Of a stretch of DNA of 64,000 nucleotides, positions 35,901 through 47,787 are shown piece by piece. Location: assembly GCF_965363235.1 (NCBI RefSeq), contig NC_134846.1, forward strand, positions 71,832,724 through 71,896,723. The letters are read 5' to 3'. The notes beneath the pieces are model-generated. The model was given only the letters and a program-made list of their open reading frames with translations, was not told the DNA's origin and made no database searches. The position numbers and the translations under genes are program-made. This stretch comes from Mytilus galloprovincialis. Taxonomy: Eukaryota > Mollusca > Bivalvia > Mytilida > Mytilidae. Within the stretch, counting starts at the first letter, position 1. The number at the start of each line of letters is the position of its first letter.

Positions 35901-38900
35901 AAATAAAAATAGAAAATGACATCATAGTCATGTCTGGCAAATTTCCAACATATATTATCAACTACTATTCTATACAAAGAAAGATAACTCCAATTGAAAA
36001 TTAATTGCTATTGCACAATATTGTGCAATTAGATATTTCTTGCTATTGTGCAATACTGTGCAATTGAAAATTTCTTGCTATTGCACAATACTTGATATGG
36101 AATCCTGATTTGGACCAACTTGAAAACTGGGCCCATAATAAAAAATCAAAGTACATCTTTAGATAAAGCATATCAAATAAGCCCAAGAATTTAATTTTTG
36201 TTGAAATCAAACCAAAAAAAAAATTTTGGACCCTTTGGACCTTAATGTAGACCAATTTGAAAACTGGACCAAAAATTGAGAATCTACATACACAGTTAGA
36301 TTTGGCATATCAAAGAACCCATTTATTCAATTTTTGATGAAATCAAACAAAGTTTAATTTTGGACCCCCATTTGGACCAACTTGAAAACTAGGCCAATAA
36401 TTAAAAATCTAAGTACATTTTTAAATTCAGCATATCAAAGAACCCCAAGGATTCAATTTTTGTTAAAATCAAACTAGGTTTAATTTTGGACCCTTTGGAC
36501 CTTAATGTAGACCAATTTGAAAACGGGACCAAAAATTAAGAATCTACATATATAGTTAGATTCGGCATATCAAAGAACCCCAATTATTCAATTTTTGATG
36601 AAATCACACAAAGTTCAATTTTGGACCCTTTGGGCCCCTTATTCCTAAACTGTTAGGACCAAAACTCCCAAAATCAAACCCAACCTTCCTTTTATGGTCA
36701 TAAACCTTGTGTTTAAATTTCATAGATTTCTATTTACTTATACTAAAGTTATTGTGCGAAAACCAAGAATAATGTTTATTTGGGCCCCTTTTTGGCCCCT
36801 AATTCATAAACTGTTGTGACCTCGACTCCAAAAATCAATCCCAACCTTCCTTTTGTAGTCATAAACCTTGTGTTAAAATTTCATTGATTTCTATTTACTT
36901 ATACTAAAGTTATTGTGCGAAAACCAAGAATAATGCTTATTTGGGCCCTTTTTTGGCCCTTAATTCCTAAACTGTTGGAACCAAAACTCCCAAAATCAAT
37001 CCCAACCTTCCTTTTGTGGTCATAAACCTTGTGTCAAAATTTCATAGATTTCTATTCACTTAAACTAAAGTTATCGTGCGAAAACCAAGAAAATGCTTAT
37101 TTGGGCCCTTTTTGGCCCCTAATTCCTAAAATGTTGAAACCAAAACTCCCAAAATCAATCCCAACCTTCCTTTTGTGGTCATAAACCTTGTGTTAAAATT
37201 TCATTAATTTCTATTCACTTTTACTAAAGTTAGAGTGCGAAAACTAAAAGTATTCGGACGACGACGACGCAGACGACGACGCCAACGTGATAGCAATATA
37301 CGACCAAAAAATTAAAATTTTTGCGGTCGTATAAAAATAATTCAAATATAGTCTTTGTAACTTGGAATGAAGAAGCTGTATAGGATATACATAAATGAGA
37401 TAGCACAAAATGTCACACATACACAAAAAGAAGACATAAGACTCAAAAGTCATTTACAACACCAGCTTTTGTATGACTGATTTTTACATGATTTTTTTCA
37501 ATAACATATTTCTTTTGCGAACATGATTAGAGAATTATTGAAATAAGTTTGAAAAAGATACCTGTAATTCTGGACTTGTCTCGTTCTGACCTTTCTTGTT
37601 GCTTTTGTGGGCTTTGTTTTACTTCTGTGTCAAATAACAACTGTGATAACTCCTAAAGATAGAAAGCATGTCTGTAGTGATGACTTCAGGGGTTGTCCAC
37701 ATTTATTATATTATTTTGCAACAAAAACCTGTTATAGATTCATTATGTTTGTAAAATTTTTCTTTCATTTTCATGAGAGCAATTTTCGTGGGCCCATACA
37801 TCCCCAAAACATATTTATATATTCTAATATTGCAAAAAAATGATTGAAATCTTGAATTCATTCTGATTTTTTTGCAAACACTAAATTAACTTAGTTTGCC
37901 TCCAACTAAATACTTTGATGTTGAAACATTAACTTTATGAATACTGATCTTTTATAATTTCCTCAGGATAAACATATTATATTAAAATCTTCAATAGATC
38001 CTTTCTGTTTTAATCATCACTTGACAAAGACCTTTTTTTGTGAAAACATTCTGTCAATAAGCTGTTTTGTGTGGGTTTTTTATTTTAAGGTCTTGTTTTT
38101 ACCTTTTTAATCTATGGGACATGTTACATTTTCAAGCAAATGCTATACTACCTTCTGAAGAGTTATCTGTCTGACACTTGTAACAGTACCTGTGCTATCC
38201 GTCTAACAGCTTTATTTGGTACATTGCCATGTAGTGGATCTTCTGGACCACTGTATTCTGTAAATTTAAAATCAAACAGTTCTTGATAATCACATGCACA
38301 TGTGCTAGCTGCTGTTATTCTAAATAAACCAATGGTACATATTTAATTTTATAAAGTAGGACTGCCAATATTATAGTGTAGAGTAATATAATTCATTTCA
38401 GCAGTATTTTGAGCTTGCTTTAAGCATGTTAAGTAATTACAAGCATTGTTTGGTACACTAATTATAAACCAGATGCTCCGCAGGGCGCAGCTTTATACGA
38501 CCGCAGAGGTTGAACCCTGAACGGTTGGGGCAAGTATGGACACAACATTCAAGCTGGATTCAGCTCTAAATTTAGATTGTGATTAAATAGTTGACACAGC
38601 ATAGGTTTCTGACACAGAATGAATGTGGTCTAATGAACTTAAAAATTTTTTTTTGCCTTTGAGCATTTCACTATGCTGTTGAATATTAATCCTCTCAAAA
38701 AAAATTTTGAAGAAATTTTCTTTTTATTTATGAAATTTCAAATTAGAAATATTGAACCCCCCCAATTTTCTTTTCACATCCCCCTTTCCTTTATTCCCAA
38801 ACCAATATCAATTCAAATTTCTAATGGAGTTTGCAACAATAATTACTCATTTAAATACATCATAAAATATTAAAATGTAAAAAAAGTGCTTGTTATCACT

Positions 38901-41900
38901 GAATGGTAAAGATTGTTTTAATTTATCAGTTGGTAGTAAAAGTGAATATACATTGTATATTGTATAAAACAATGATTTAAGTTGATTCAACTACTATTCT
39001 GGACAAAGAAAGATAACTCCAATTGAAATTTCTTGCTATTGCACAATATTGTACAATTAGATATTTCTTGCTATTGCGCAACACTGTGCAATTGAAAATA
39101 CTTGCTATTGCACAATACTGTGCAATTGAAGATTTCTTGCTATTGCGCAATACTGTGCAATTGAAATTTTCTTACTATTGCACAATACTGTGCAATTGAA
39201 GATTTCTTGTTATTGCTGAGTACTGTGCAATTGAAAATTTCTTACTATTGCACAATACTTAATATAATAATTTTGGATCCTGATTTGGACCAACTTGAAA
39301 ACTGGGCCCATAATCAAAAATCTAAGTACATGTTTGGATTCAGCATATCAAAGAACCCCAAGAATTCAATTTTTGTTAAAATCAAACTAAGTTTAATTTT
39401 GGACCCTTTGGACTTTAATGTAGACCAATTTGAAAACAGGACCAAAAATTAAGAATCTACATACACAGTTAGATTTGGCATATCAAAGAACCCCATTTAT
39501 TCAATTTTTGATGAAATCAAACAAATTTTAATTTTGGACCCCGATTTGGACCAACTTGAAAACTGGGCCAATAATCAAAAATCTAAGTACATTTTTAGTT
39601 TCAGCATATCAAAGAACCCCAAGGATTCAATTTTTGTCAAAATCAAACTAAGTTTAATTTTGGACCCTTTGGACCTTAATGTAGACCAATTTGAAAACAG
39701 GACCAAAAATTAAGAATCTACATACACAGTTAGATTCGGCATATCAAAGAACCCCAATTATTCAATTTTTGATGAAATCAAACAAAGTTCAATTTTGGAC
39801 CCTTTGGGCCCCTTATTCCTAAACTGTTGGGACCAAAACTCCCAAAATCAAACCCAATCTTCCTTTTATGGTCATAAACCTTGTGTTTAAATTTCATAGA
39901 TTTCTATTTACTTATATATAAATACTAAAGTTATGGTGCCAAAACCAAGAAAAATGCTTATTTGGGCCCCTTTTTGGCCCCTTATTCCTAAACTGTTGGG
40001 ACCTCAACTCCAAAAATCAATACCAACCTTCCTTTAGCAGTCATAAGGCTTGTGTTTAAATTTCATTGATTTCTATTTACTTAAACTAGAGTTATTGTGC
40101 AAAAACCAAGCATAATGCTTATTTGGGCCCTTTTTTGGACCCTAATTCCTAAAATGTTGGGATCAAAACTCCCAAAATCAATCCCAACCTTCCTTTTGTG
40201 GTCATAAACCTTGTGTTAAAATTTCATAGATTTCTATTCACTTTTACTAAAGTTAGAGTGCGAAAACTAAAAGTATTCGGACGACGACAACGCCAACGTG
40301 ATAGCAATATACAACGAAATTTTTTTCAAATTTTGCGGTCGTATAAAAAGAAGATGTGGTATAATTGCAAATGAGACAATTCTCCACAAGAAACTAAATG
40401 ACACAGAAATTAACAACTATAGGTCACTGTAATGTATGGCCTTCAACAATGAACAAAGCATTCTTCATTTGAACTTGTGCAGTTGTTTCTTTTGGTATCC
40501 ATCACACTTTTAATCAGATGAGAGCTAGACAAACAGTCACTGCTATGGGGCATCTTCATCCCTAAATCATTAAAATCTCAATATGATCTTTACTTACTTG
40601 TAGCTTCTCTGATGCCATGAGAATTCTTCATCAATCCAAGTCTAAATTCTGATGGTCCATTCTCTACTATGAACTTAAGCAATTTCAGCACCTAAACATA
40701 AATAAACTAAGGAGCCTCAAAAAGGAAGTATATATTTTCCAAAAATTATTTCATGTACATGACACATTATAGTTAAACAACTAAATATAAATGGAGAATA
40801 AAAAAAATTTTATACTGTAAATGCAGATATCATTGTGAGGTTTTTATTCATGTGAATAATGCAAAATGAATGAGTATACCGAAATAATAAAAGCTAACAA
40901 TCTGATATTGGATACATATACCTGTAGACTGCTTTTCCTGAAATAGCAATAGTTAATCTTCCATTTTTGTCCATTCTTCATAAATTTGCATGCAAAAAAC
41001 AAATGCATGCAATAATTTCTGAGATTACAAAACTAATTTGTAAAAGTTTTATCTTAAATTGTATTGAATACTGGATTACTTCCCTTGATCTTACCTTAAA
41101 TTTAACATGACAAGATTGTTTGTTAAGTCTGTCTACCAGAAACTCTAGAGTGCTCTCTCGGTACCCATCAGATTCAAATGTAATCTCTGTTTTTAATGTT
41201 AAAGAAAACAATGATAACACTGCTTGTTAAATTGATACATAAACGAACAACATACAAGAACAGTTATTTTATTTTTGCATAATTATAACAAAAATATTGG
41301 AATATTTCATACCTGCCAACTTTCCTAAATCCCCATTGGGGTTTTGCGTGCAAGATGGCTGTCATAGTCCTAAAAAACCTTCTAGGAGGCCTTCAAATGC
41401 ATTTTTATGTTGTTTTTTTGGCTTCTTCATACTTCTATTAGCCTAAAGTCATTGTAAATTAATAGTTTTGTTTAAAATTATGGACAAAATTGCTCTTTCA
41501 AAATTTCAACTTGGGAGCCTCCATGGGGGAAATCCCCCACAAATAGTGACAGTTGGCAGGTATGATATTTTATGTTATGATATGTCATGTATTCTATGTA
41601 AAAAAAATAAAAGTATTTAAAGAAATTTAGTTCCCTTAATTAGATAAATTTGCCTGTCTTTGTTGATGCTGTTACTGTATTACCTGAGTCAGCCATATTC
41701 CTGACAACCAGCACTTTGTTACTGGTGTGATTAAAATTGTTTATTTCAATTATCATTTTTTAATATATATTTTTTTTAATTTATTAAATACTTAATTGCA
41801 CTTAAAATAAGATTGAAAGTTCCAGTTACAAAATGGTCATGTAGCAATATTTTGTTATTTGACCTCCAAAACTTCTAGATTAATCATTAATGGATGGAGA

Positions 41901-42819
41901 TTATTCCATAAACATACATATTATTACCTAATAAGCAATAATCTAACATTTTAAAACCAAAAAATGTTAAAATCATTAAAAAATAAATATATCTGCATTC
42001 AGTAATTTTGGGATAACTTTTATTCACAATATGAAGGATACTGTTGACTTCCTGATATAGATAACCTTGTATAGGGTTGGCATCATCTGAGGTAGCTTTC
42101 ATCAATATACTTATCTGAAAGCAGTACTCAACTATTAGGTGTGGATATATGTATAAAGCATTTATAAGCAATTTTTTCTAAAAATAGAATTTTAGTTTAT
42201 ATTTAATTTTAGAACACTTTTCATCATCTTTTTGGTTCATTTATATACAAATGTAAATCTTTTCAAAGGATTGTGTTCCACGATTTTTCAACTATGTTTA
42301 TTGAATCAAGCATTAATGTATGTAATTTTTTTCCTGACAATTTGTACATGTGATATCATTCATTTTAAAGTGTTCACTATAGTCGTACAAATATTTTTTA
42401 ACAAAGGTGTCACTCAGAATAGACAAGACAGTTGTTTAACATTTGTACAAATATGCCATTTCAAAACATTTAACTGTCACTTTATAGGAGCAGAGATTAT
42501 TGACCAATATGTTTTTTTTAAATGACAATGATTAAGTAAATAGATTAAATTCTGTAAATTGTAGGCATTTTGAAAAAAAAGTTTTAATTTCAGGCAACTT
42601 TGTCTCTAATCAAGGGGAGACAAATGTACAGCAACTTATAAATTTTCTCTAGACCTTCTCTTATGTGCCAAAAAATACCCTTTTTCGTATGTCATACACC
42701 ATGTACACAGATACACCTTTGTCAAGCACTTAAAAATGTACCATAATATATATTACTTATTTAACTTAAATTAATGAAACATGTACATGTACCTTATTAA
42801 CAAATGAAACTTTGTCCAT
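26933..42819 (-). CDS. TEPSIN: Tepsin (AP-4 complex accessory subunit), 12 exons, 408 aa
   Basis: Minus-strand coding exons: 42819-42793, 42114-42049, 41184-41095, 40691-40598, 38257-38190, 37652-37562, 34943-34872, 30971-30777, 29431-29314, 28660-28471, 27993-27859 and 27013-26933; all junctions are GT-AG and the total is 1227 nt. Tepsin is an epsin-family adaptor of AP-4 coated vesicles at the trans-Golgi network. Residues 1-120 are the ENTH domain (start MDKVSFVNKISILMKATSDD; human LSFLHRLPILLKGTSDD) with YSGPEDPLHGN. A linker follows with MQGFGNS and GKVGGGWDDEDEE (human QAGGGWDE), then the tepsin VHS-like domain (about 275-390; QFISSCQNLNCEKVIELL, human HFIKACGLLNCEAVLQLL). The human protein is about 525 aa; the C-terminal AP-4-binding motifs are not present in this model. 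A possible GT donor overlaps the stop codon, so a further 3' exon is conceivable. Confidence 0.92.
31098..31755 (+). repeat. Longest copy (about 650 bp) of the GATGTGGTATGATTGCC family
   Basis: Begins AAAAAGAAGATGTGGTATGA and runs through ACCGTACGGCCTTCTACAAT, CAGCTATAAAAGGCCCCGAT, GAAAACTAACGGCCTTATTT, AATGTGGCGGGGTCAAACAT, GGGACAGTGGTATAACAGTA and TGACCTTGTGCAATGCCAAG. At least ten other partial copies occur in this window, truncated from either side. I recognise it as one of the commonest mussel repeats, but no coding capacity or terminal repeats were seen. It lies in the tepsin intron between exons 34872-34943 and 30777-30971. Confidence 0.85.
32012..32215. mobile_element. Small TIR element (about 200 bp)
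   Basis: The left end ATTCATTTATTCTCGTGGGT with ACCAATTTTCGTGG is mirrored by CCGCGAAAATTGGTATTCAA at the right. It is MITE-like, has no ORF, and lies in the same tepsin intron. Confidence 0.6.
32690..33597. mobile_element. 0.9-kb TIR element rich in CCTAAGACATGTC-type repeats
   Basis: The left end, near GCAGTGTCAACGAAGCTCTC, is mirrored by TTTCATTGACACGGCCCC at the right. Each terminal 130-150 bp contains repeated short palindrome-like units such as AAGACATGTCTTAGGA and CCTAAGACCATCCTAA, which can pair within or between ends. The AT-rich middle has no ORF. It lies in the tepsin intron between exons 34872 and 30971. Confidence 0.7.
34030..34155 (+). other. Small coding-like fragment, probably of transposon origin
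   Basis: A plus-strand frame reads NRLTELKDRLQQGQINVYDY followed by TDAVSHLLQLG and a stop. It is antisense to tepsin in an intron, has no start or splice context, and is probably the end of an old mobile-element ORF. I cannot name the family. Confidence 0.3.
35083..37335. mobile_element. 2.2-kb satellite-bearing TIR element in tepsin intron, copy 1
   Basis: The left end carries TGCTCCGCAGGGCGCAGC followed by TTTATACGACCGCA; the right end is TGCGGTCGTATAAA, giving 14-bp inverted ends. Inside are three arrays: short units with the near-palindrome ATTGCACAATACTGTGCAAT (36010-36090), about five 128-bp units starting GGACCCTTTGGACC (36100-36630), and four roughly 160-bp units starting GGGCCCCTTTTTGGCC-like (36640-37255). 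A 160-bp duplication lies at 35680-35945. No transposase ORF is present. A closely related copy occurs at 38471-40347. Confidence 0.8.
38471..40347. mobile_element. 1.9-kb satellite-bearing TIR element in tepsin intron, copy 2
   Basis: Same ends and same order of parts as 35083-37335 and the same orientation. Differences are in array copy number: more of the short ATTGCACAATACTGTGCAAT units (39030-39260), about four 128-bp units, three 160-bp units instead of four, and loss of the 160-bp duplication. The 78-81-aa open frames inside are array translations, not genes. It lies between exons 40598-40691 and 38190-38257. Confidence 0.8.
40348..40455 (+). repeat. Truncated GATGTGGTATAATTGC family copy
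   Basis: The start of the high-copy repeat (AAGAAGATGTGGTATAATTG) directly abuts the right end of the satellite-bearing element and stops after GCCTTCAACAATGAACAAAG. Confidence 0.75.
41308..41564. mobile_element. 257-bp MITE, ends CATACCTGCCAACT, 6-bp TSD
   Basis: Terminal inverted repeats are CATACCTGCCAACT and AGTTGGCAGGTATG. The flanks duplicate ATATTT (41302-41307 and 41565-41570). The interior matches parts of the DCXR-like 3' UTR copies at 1785-1957 and 10299-10482, which keep the right end but lack the left end. It lies in the tepsin intron upstream of exon 41095-41184. Confidence 0.85.
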
Positions 42820-43178
42820 GATATTGGCACCGCTTTCACATTACAGAACTGAAGTTTTGTAGAATGTTTCATATCTTCTCCATTCCAAACAATATGAAAA
42901 TCTGAAGAAGTATGTAACACAAATTTAAATTCTATTAAACAAAGCACTTTTTTTTTTTTTTTAAACTTTTCATAAATATCTTAGAGAAATGAAGGCTTCA
43001 GAGCAAATGCAATGTGATTTCCATTATAATAAATAGTGGCAACACTCATAAAAATATTTGATCATCTCTTATTTTCAAAAGTGTCAACGACATTGCTGCA
43101 TGCATGATCAATATAAACCTATAAGTTTCATAAAATTCTGTCAATGCAATTTTACATAAAATCAATATTTCCAAGGGC

Positions 43179-43827
43179 ATAACGTGACGGTACCCAAATT
43201 GCATCTATTTTGACAGTTTTTTCAACTACGTTTTTTTTATGATCAAGACAAACATTTCCATTCTGTGTTTATTTTTTTAGCCGTATGCTTCTTTATTATA
43301 TAGGTTCATCAATTTGATTTTCAATTCATATGGAATCATAGAAAAATTGGTCTGAACTAACCTCCAAACCATCAATGATTCTGTATATGAGGAGTACCCA
43401 AATTGCATCCATGCTTAAATTTGCATCGTCAAAAGTCGAATAACAGAGCTTTTGTTTACTTTTTTCAAATATTTTTAACAATTGAATATTTGTCCATGCT
43501 GACTCTTCTTTTTTTAAGAAATGGATACTTGAAACATATTGTATTTGCTAATTTTAAAAAGATGACGTTTTGATGACGTCGCATGGCGACGTTTCAGTAT
43601 TTTGCTTTTTCAGTAACCACTTCATCTGTTGATAAATACTGTAAACGTTTTGTGTACATTTTTTGTATATCTAAATATATTTACCTACGTTGAAAGACGT
43701 GCATACTATCGGATCATTAAAATACAACTTGTTTAGTCTCTAGGAAATCTTGTAAGATTTCCACTGCTATATTTGCTAAATAGGTGCAATTTGGGTACTC
43801 ATTGCAATTTGGGTACCGTTACGTTAT
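43179..43827. mobile_element. 649-bp TIR element just upstream of the tepsin start codon
   Basis: The left end ATAACGTGACGGTACCCAAA is mirrored by GGGTACCGTTACGTTAT at the right, about 25 bp with one mismatch. The inner sequence repeats the same TACCCAAATTGCAT motif at 43395 and its inverse at 43786. No ORF is present. It lies about 360 bp 5' of the tepsin ATG, so it could fall in the 5' UTR, first intron or promoter. Confidence 0.75.
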
Positions 43828-44112
43828 ATATATATTATATATATTTCATAAAAATCTGCCAAGAATTATACCCATTACAGTGCTTGTAAGGTAAATTTCC
43901 ACATTATTGATAATTCCAAGGGGCATAACTCCTTTTAAATTTTTTGATGAGAGCGCTAACAAGACCCACAGGCACTTGGCAGCGATAATACCTCATGGAC
44001 AGACACCCAGTATTTCTATGTCCCCCAACTAAGTGTTGTTCAGGGGACAATACATTATAATTATAACGTCTTGTAAGGCTATATTTCAATTTTTTGCCTT
44101 TCAACTCCAAGA

Positions 44113-44350
44113 CATCATAGTGGGTCTCATTGGGGTCTAAGCGTGACGCGGGATTGCTGATTTTTTTTAAGCGTGACACGTGAAAGTCAAATTATTGTGC
44201 CGTGAAAACGTGAAATGAAGTCTAGCAGGTCGCAGGAAATTAGAAAAAAATGAGAATTGCTTACGTACATAGTGTAAGCGGGATACGGGAATCTGACAAA
44301 ACAATAAGCGGGATACGGGATCAGAACCCCCCAATGAGACCCCATCATAA
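44113..44350. mobile_element. Small TIR element, ends GTGGGTCTCATTGGGG / CCCCAATGAGACCCC
   Basis: The left end CATAGTGGGTCTCATTGGGG is mirrored by CCCCCCAATGAGACCCCATC at the right. The interior has repeated AAGCGGGATACGGGA and AAGCGTGACRCG blocks. MITE-sized and without an ORF. Confidence 0.7.
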
Positions 44351-44951
44351 TTATTTGGACTAGATCATGATCGGCTTAAATTATCCTCATGTCCTTCCAA
44401 AACAGATCACCCCACATTGTGGTAGGACATTTGTTGTAAACATCTTTGAATGTGCAATTTTGTTATTTAGTAATGTTATAATTTGACCTGGTAGTAGCTT
44501 GATTAAGCAAAAGATTTTGATTTATGGCAGAAAATAGACTCTAATTTGAGAATAAAGATATTATCTGTCACAAAAAAGAGAAAGCATTTATATGCTACTG
44601 CTGTAATGTTTTATGTTGATATTTGATCAAATAAATTCCTATGATGATCTGATCACCAGAACCAAGGCGGGTATTGAAATTATGAAAACAAATAATATTT
44701 ACAATATACCTTTTCTTTTGGTTTATGTTCATATTAAATCTTTATCAAACAACCGCTTGATTTAATGGTTTGTTCGAAAACCGTAAGAAATTTATAAGAA
44801 TGCAAAGCACCACTATTAACCTATTTCGCGTTCTATTTATCGGAGGTTTTTACTTTCAATCCTAAAAGTTTTTTAATCGGATAAGCTTTAAGTTTTGTGT
44901 TAACCAGTAAACTCAAAATGTTCAAAGGGTCCGATGTGTAATGTTAGCTTT

Positions 44952-45349
44952 TTAAGGATGTTCGCTACTCTGTTAAAAAATAACAAGCTTTTTAAAAGAT
45001 TATTATGAATTGATAGTATATTAATAAAGAAACTCAAAAAGTAGAAAAAAATGGAGGGTCCATGTGTTCATTTTCGAGATATAAGCCATTGAAAATTTGG
45101 CGGGAAATAATTCTCTCTAGATTTTTCATATATTTAACATTGGCACCTTATTTGTTTCAAAAACTATGAAAAAATAACAAGAATTTTATAAAATTTTAAA
45201 ATATGGCTTTTTAAACTTTATGTTATAAAATTATGAAAAGAAAAGTAGGGGTTAGTGGGCAAAATTTTATAATGACAATACATGGATAAAACCAGAGGAT
45301 TCTGAAAATCTGGCAAAAAATCAAAAAATGGAGGAGCCAACATCCTTAA
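44952..45349. mobile_element. piggyBac-type MITE flanked by TTAA
   Basis: TTAA is present at both borders (44952-44955 and 45346-45349), directly followed by the inverted ends GGATGTTCGCTACTC and, in inverse, GGATGTTGGCTCCTC. The length is about 400 bp with no coding capacity. The TTAA target and the short similar ends fit the piggyBac superfamily; the assignment is by signature only. Confidence 0.7.
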
Positions 45350-46340
45350 TAGTATGTTTTCCATACAGATGATTCAAAAAAGTGTACTGAAAGTAGGCTC
45401 ACCGTTTTTTGTTTTGGTGTGCAAAGTAACAAAATATGGAGGAAAAAACCGAATACGTATCTGTAGTATGATTAATCAGGGATAATGAGAGCATATGCAA
45501 AGTAGAAGCTCCAAGAAGCCTGATTAGCTCACCTGTCAAATTTGCATAAAATTGATAAAATGCTTATCAAAAATAAAGAGAGATGTGAAAGGATTTCCGT
45601 TGATAAAGCTATTTACAAGAGTTCCAGTCATGCCGGATAAAGGTGATGCACAAAAACACTAAAAATGAGTACACATAATCAAGCAAGGACAATAACTCCT
45701 TTAAGAAATCAGCTAATAATTCTGGTAAATTTTGCAGTTTCTTTCAATCTTTCAAAGTTTCGGTTAAAATAAAAAAAAAAAAAGGTTAAAAATTTGCTTT
45801 TAAGGGAAATATATAACCTCTCTTGGGGGTCAACTGACGATTTTGGCCATGCAAATATATTTCAAGCTCAGGTCCTGCTGATCATTTTTATGCCTGATTG
45901 CAAATCGTTTTGAAGATAAAAGGCAAGCTCGCAATAAAAAAGGTGAAAATGGTCATTTAAGTGCAATAATTCCTTATGAAATGTTGTCTGACAGTTTGGT
46001 CTAAATGAATGTTATGCTGATCTTGACATTCTGAACATGCGTGTCCTGTATGATTAATGATTTTCTTAAGTTATATTAGTTTACAAGATAACTTATAGAC
46101 AATACATCAATTCTGGGAACAGTATGTCAATATATATGTTCCTGATCAATTATATCCCATCTCCCTTTTTAACCATGCATGGCAGGTTGCCGTGAGTCAT
46201 TTGACACATTTTTAAAGAGAAATATCATAAGGATGAGTGTGGCCAAGTTTGTTCAATCTTGCTCAGTAGTTTCAGATGTGATGGGGAAAAGCTTGCAAAT
46301 ATCAGTTTGGCAAGTTGAGCTTAAAAGAGAAGGACGAACT
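45350..46340. other. Non-coding spacer
   Basis: AT-rich, with no recognised gene. Short blocks such as GGACAATAACTCCTTTAAG resemble generic molluscan repeats but are too short to assign. Confidence 0.4.

Positions 46341-46341
<1 letters not shown>

Positions 46342-46402
<61 letters not shown>
46342..46402. repeat. (GAAA)n microsatellite
   Basis: About fifteen uninterrupted AAAG tetranucleotides. The flanking open frames on both strands (lysine/glutamate/arginine-rich on plus, FLSF-rich on minus) are translations of the microsatellite. Confidence 0.95.
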
Positions 46403-47787
46403 GCAGCAATATTTATCAACAATGACTACAATCAAGTGATGCGGATGCAAAAAATGAAAGATCTGATGATAAACACTAAAAGACAGACAGAAACAACAGA
46501 GAGTAACATTTTCTACAGATTAGTTGAGGTCCAATAACCAGTGATGTCACCTTCAAAACCAACAAGCCAAATAAACCGAAAAAGATAGAAAAAAAAAATC
46601 CCGTATAAAAACAAACCCAAAATCCAGCATTCATGCACCGACCAATAAAAAAAACCCCATTTTTAATCAGTTACTCAGTTAATCAGACCCGCTGTAGACT
46701 GAACATTCTTTTATAGTTGAATATAACGTACGAGTTTTTTTCATTGTTGAATGCCGTATGGTTCTCACACGAAACCCATACAGATACAGATACAGAGGCG
46801 GGGTTAAGGGTAAAGGGGACCCCTTTTGTGGAAAAGTTTTTAAAAGTATTTTTTTCTTAAGTCTAAGATTACAATAAGATATATTGCAACTTAAAGCGAA
46901 ATAACTCCCTTTTATGTGAATTTCATACCTTTATGTCTTGATTTCATGATTATAATTTATTCATAGAAGTATAAATTCTACATATACATTTGCCCTTATG
47001 CACACGGTACTTTCGATGTGCTTACACAATTACAATGCCTTCTAAATCCCAAATTCCACAAGGTTTGGTTTTGTGTATGTCGTACTGAGGACAAGTCAGC
47101 AAACTGTCCCTCATCCCCTAAAAACAAGGTTCAATAATATAGAAGTAATAAGAAGCGACAAACAGTTGAACAAACAGCTATAGTGGTTCAATAACATTGT
47201 ATTATAAAAATATAAAGTATAAACAACTTATGACTGGAGGGAAATGATGAAGATGTTTACTGCATGGACAATCACATGGTGAATTAATCCAACTTCTGAT
47301 AAAAGATGTATACACACTTGGTATTCAATAGCTCCAGGCCCGTGTCTTATACAAATTAATAAAATATTTCATTCTGATGTCCAGTCATATAAAGTGTAAA
47401 GACCCTTTCATTTCGATCATTAAAATAAATGCGTCATCAAAAAAGTTAAAGTCTGTTCTAATTAAAATATACAGTGTATATACTTAGTAAAGAATTGAAG
47501 TATATATATATTTCTGAAAACAATTATAAAAAGTGCTCTAAATGGTACATGTTGATTTAAATGTTTATTTATTATAATATTTTGATTGTTGTATACTGAG
47601 GAGTCAGTGGCCCAGAAATAAATACAGGGCGAGAACAAAAAATATCAAACAAGAACAATACCGTGTTTGTGCCTGTTTTGAATCGGGCTTCTTGGAAGAA
47701 CATATTCCGGTGCCAAAAAATCCTACGTGGACAAATTTATTCTTTGTTATAGTTGTAACCAATCAAAATGCATAAATATATGAAAAT
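46403..47787. other. Non-coding spacer
   Basis: No gene recognised. A GAGGCGGGGTTAAGGG patch near 46795 stands out in GC content but has no further structure. Confidence 0.4.

Noticed and set aside
39207-39452. 81-codon frame in the satellite-bearing element
   Set aside because: It follows the 128-bp tandem units and is not conserved in the sister copy at 35083-37335.
46179-46450. Lysine/glutamate-rich and FLSF-rich frames on opposite strands
   Set aside because: Both are generated by the GAAA microsatellite.
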